Source: JACKDW01 sp964621785 (GTDB lineage Bacteria; Myxococcota_A; Polyangia; Nannocystales; Nannocystaceae). From it: 64,000 nt of DNA. Shown here one piece after another: positions 61,908-64,000 of this stretch. The DNA is taken from contig CAZUPD010000013.1 of NCBI GenBank assembly GCA_964621785.1, positions 1-64,000 of the forward strand. The letters run 5' to 3'. The notes under the pieces were generated by a model that searched no databases, had not been told where the DNA came from, and saw only the letters and a list, made by a program, of their open reading frames with translations. The position numbers and the translations under genes are program-made. Numbering within the stretch: the stretch's first letter is position 1; each line of letters begins with the position of its first letter.

Positions 61908-62789
61908 TCAGGTCGCTGTCGTGTGCTCGAGATAGAGCTCGCGAATCATTCCGTCGGCGAGGCCAAACTTGGGTGCACAGATCTCGGGGCATTGCGCCCA
62001 TGCGAGGACACGCTTAAAAATGCGGGCGGCGGGCACGATGACATCGGCGCGATCGGGCCGCAGTCCGAGTTCGATGATCCGCTGCTTGAGCGTCAGTGAG
62101 CGGAGTTGTTGGTAGGCCTCGCTCAGTGCTTGTGCGGACAAAAACGGGCGGTTTGTCGCGTACATTTTGACGAGTTTGTTGATGTTTCCACCCGAGCCGA
62201 GGGCGGTGAGGTTGCGGTTGCTGCAGCGCGCTTCGATCCACTCGCGCATCTCGTCCCACCGCGCCGGTGGCACGAGGCGGTCGCGCAGGCGCAGGGTCCC
62301 GATCTTGAACGAGCGACTGTCGGCGAGCTGGCCCTGGGAGAACACGGTCAGCTCGGTACTGCCACCGCCGACGTCGATGTAGAGCTTGTCGTAGCCGGGC
62401 AGGGGCATGACCCGTTCGATATGGGTCCCGAGGATGATTGTTGCTTCTTCTTGCCCGCTGATGATGTCGATGTCGAGTTGGGCCTCGTCGCGGATCCGAC
62501 GGACCGCCTCGGGTCCGTTGGCTGCCTCGCGCATGGCAGAAGTTGCACATGCACGGTATGCAGTCGGCCTGTGGACCTCGATGAGCAGCCGAAAGGCGTG
62601 CATCGTCTTGACGAGGTCTGTGATTTTTTCATCCGTCAGCCGACCGTCGAAGAAGGCCTGTTCGCCGAGGCGCAGCGGGACACGGATCAGCGAGTGTTTG
62701 TGAAAAACCGGCGAGCCGTCGCGGATGTACACGTTTTGGAACAGCAGGCGAACTGCGTTGGAACCGATATCAATGGCAGCAAATTTCAC
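61908..62789 (-). CDS. Exopolyphosphatase, Ppx/GppA family
   Basis: 293 aa, short form consisting of only the two ASKHA-type domains. AAIDIGSNAVRLLF is the first phosphate loop, ISGQEEA the catalytic Glu region, and DVGGGSTEL the second phosphate loop. It hydrolyses polyphosphate or pppGpp. It is monocistronic, with the BVMO gene downstream on the same strand after about 107 nt. Confidence 0.9.
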   Translation of the reverse strand: MKFAAIDIGSNAVRLLFQNVYIRDGSPVFHKHSLIRVPLRLGEQAFFDGRLTDEKITDLVKTMHAFRLLIEVHRPTAYRACATSAMREAANGPEAVRRIRDEAQLDIDIISGQEEATIILGTHIERVMPLPGYDKLYIDVGGGSTELTVFSQGQLADSRSFKIGTLRLRDRLVPPARWDEMREWIEARCSNRNLTALGSGGNINKLVKMYATNRPFLSAQALSEAYQQLRSLTLKQRIIELGLRPDRADVIVPAARIFKRVLAWAQCPEICAPKFGLADGMIRELYLEHTTAT

Positions 62790-62968
62790 GGAGTTGGTCA
62801 GGAGCGGGTGCTTGCAGCGTGGTCGTGCGAGTTCTTGGGGCTGAAGAGCTTTGTCGGGGATCGGATCCTATCACATCAAGGACCTCGCCCGGGCATGTCC
62901 GGCCACGCGAACCCACGGTGCGCATGCATCGACCGCGATCCGTCCTCGCACTCCAGGACGCTGCGAGT

Positions 62969-64000
62969 TCAGCATCCGACGTTGACGATCACGCGGAAGG
63001 ATGTACCGGTGGGTGTGCTGGGTACGGTGCTAATGGCCTCGTGGCAACTGCCGGTCGCGTTGTGAATGAGCTCGATGGTGTTCATCCCCCCGGGGTTGTA
63101 GTCAGCTGCGTTTGGGTTGAAACTCGCAAGGGCGATATTCGAGTTGCCGCAGTCGCAGTGCGGACCATTGGAGTTGTTCCACGTGCCGAAATCGACGCTG
63201 TTCAAGCGCCACTGAAACGCGTTGGCCGGGCTGTTGCAAGCGTGGCGGATACCCGTCTGCACTTCGACGCTTGTGACGTTCGCGTCGACGGGGAGGTTGT
63301 CCATGAAGGTCGCCGTGAGCGTGTCGCCTTGGCCGTTGGCCACGCGGTAGTTACTTTCGTTGCAGCAGCCGCTCGAGAGCCAACCCGAGGTCTGGTTGAA
63401 GGGGATGTCGATCATGACCTGTGCGGGTGCACATGAGCACTGGTCGCATCCGTCGTTTGCGTTGTCGTTGGCATCATCGCACTCTTCGACGTTCGCTTGG
63501 ACGTAGCCATCGCCGCAGCTTGCGGCCACGCACTCGTCGACACATGCATCGGTGTTGTCTTCGTTACCGTCGTCGCAGTCCTCCATCCCGGCCCAAACAA
63601 ACGTGTCACCGCAGCTTGCGGTCACGCACCCGGCGACGCACGCATCGGTGTTGTCTTCGTTGCCGTCGTCGCAGTCCTCCATCCCGGTCCACACAAAGCT
63701 GTCTCCGCACGAGGCGCTGACACATGTGTTGAGGCAGGCATCCGAATTGTCGAGGTTGCCGTCGTCGCACGCTTCCTGACCTTGGAGTTCGCCGTCGCCG
63801 CAGCTTTGGAGCATGCAGTCGTTCGAGCACTCGTCGTCCTCGACATCGTTGCCGTCGTCGCAGGCCTCACCTGGCCCGACAAAACCATCCCCGCAGCTTT
63901 GTTCCGTGCAGTCGGTCTTGCACGCGCCCTCATTGGCGTTGGCTTCTCCAGCATCGCACTCCTCACCCTCGTTGAGCACACCGTCGCCGCAACTCCCCGG
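62969..64000 (-). CDS. Cysteine-rich DDGN-repeat protein, partial (5' end outside window)
   Basis: At least 343 aa; the frame remains open to the window edge. Seven or so repeats of about 33-38 residues with the core EECDDGN...DxC...C and CGDG are the Myxococcus cysteine-rich repeat (TIGR02232-like), usually found in secreted or surface proteins. The last about 150 residues form a different, beta-rich domain (IDIPFNQTSGWLSSGCC onward) ending RVIVNVGC. A signal peptide would lie outside the window. Role not known; possibly adhesion or extracellular degradation. Confidence 0.85.
   Translation of the reverse strand, partial: PGSCGDGVLNEGEECDAGEANANEGACKTDCTEQSCGDGFVGPGEACDDGNDVEDDECSNDCMLQSCGDGELQGQEACDDGNLDNSDACLNTCVSASCGDSFVWTGMEDCDDGNEDNTDACVAGCVTASCGDTFVWAGMEDCDDGNEDNTDACVDECVAASCGDGYVQANVEECDDANDNANDGCDQCSCAPAQVMIDIPFNQTSGWLSSGCCNESNYRVANGQGDTLTATFMDNLPVDANVTSVEVQTGIRHACNSPANAFQWRLNSVDFGTWNNSNGPHCDCGNSNIALASFNPNAADYNPGGMNTIELIHNATGSCHEAISTVPSTPTGTSFRVIVNVGC

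Larger units (their letters stand above)
337..62553. repeat. Dispersed 10-bp palindrome TGYANNTRCA (at least 47 copies)
   Basis: Reading the + strand by eye for TGYA, two free bases, then TRCA gives copies starting at 337, 994, 2365, 4862, 5567, 6459, 9798, 10731, 11349, 12206, 12841, 17586, 22028, 22418, 24141, 25445, 26749, 27270, 27519, 28181, 29574, 31101, 31113, 34204, 35468, 38613, 38916, 39024, 39542, 40019, 40292, 41126, 41417, 41975, 44287, 46032, 46457, 50042, 50276, 51116, 54067, 56570, 58232, 59660, 59666, 61531 and 62544. Each is 10 bp long. The two central bases vary freely. About ten copies are intergenic and the rest lie inside genes. One-mismatch relatives such as TGCGCATACA (534, 4165, 56271) are also common. 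The count is manual and may miss some. Function is unknown. Confidence 0.85.

Noticed and set aside
62106..63065. 319-residue plus-strand frame opposite the exopolyphosphatase
   Set aside because: It is antisense to conserved Ppx motifs and has no family-like segment.

Overview
The window looks like chromosome of a GC-rich myxobacterium, most likely of the Nannocystineae/Nannocystaceae type. The evidence is a MYXO-CTERM-like cell-surface protein (4788-5459), a cysteine-rich DDGN-repeat protein (62969-64000), several lipoproteins with Thr/Ser/Asp-rich linkers, a TIGR04563-type small ribbon-helix-helix protein, an AgmX/PglI-like lipoprotein and NtrB/NtrC-type two-component genes. The taxonomic call is an inference from gene content. 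Genes are dense, often overlap by 4-8 nt, and GTG and TTG starts are common. I see no prophage, integrase, insertion sequence, CRISPR array or rRNA.

Layout: tRNA-Val; a 4-hydroxybutyryl-CoA dehydratase homologue; a P-loop kinase; a block of four STAS or STAS-like regulators (2.5-4.7 kb); a MYXO-CTERM protein; an esterase/PAS histidine kinase pair; a long-chain acyl-CoA synthetase; a secreted VWA protein; a pyroglutamyl-peptidase-like lipoprotein; an NtrB/NtrC two-component pair followed by a CusCBA-type heavy-metal efflux operon (13.4-23.3 kb). Then come a DMT exporter, MAPEG, SlyX, a lipoprotein hydrolase, an SDR with an acidic tail, Lon protease, two unrecognised envelope proteins, thioredoxin, a hemX-hemA-hemC haem operon (35-38.5 kb), a large beta-propeller/amidohydrolase lipoprotein, an FMN reductase, a DprE1/DprE2-like pair, and a mixed stretch with TetR, DksA, an Lgt-like protein and a lipase. 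From 51.6 to 57.5 kb lies a short-chain beta-oxidation operon (thiolase, 3-hydroxyacyl-CoA dehydrogenase, enoyl-CoA hydratase, two acyl-CoA dehydrogenases). The right end has a tandem-repeat membrane protein, a lipoprotein, an SDR/Baeyer-Villiger monooxygenase operon, an exopolyphosphatase and the truncated cysteine-rich protein.

The most unusual signal is not a gene. A degenerate 10-bp palindrome, TGYA-NN-TRCA, occurs at least 47 times by hand count, inside genes and between them. Base composition alone (GC taken as about two-thirds) predicts one or two. In coding regions it lies mostly in one reading frame (NNT GYA NNT RCA) and forces runs of A/T-ending codons that are otherwise rare here. 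It behaves like a highly iterated palindrome under selection at DNA level and may mark an undescribed genome-wide DNA-binding, methylation or chromosome-organising system.

Metabolically, the 4-hydroxybutyryl-CoA dehydratase, acyl-CoA synthetase and beta-oxidation genes all meet at crotonyl-CoA and related short acyl-CoAs.
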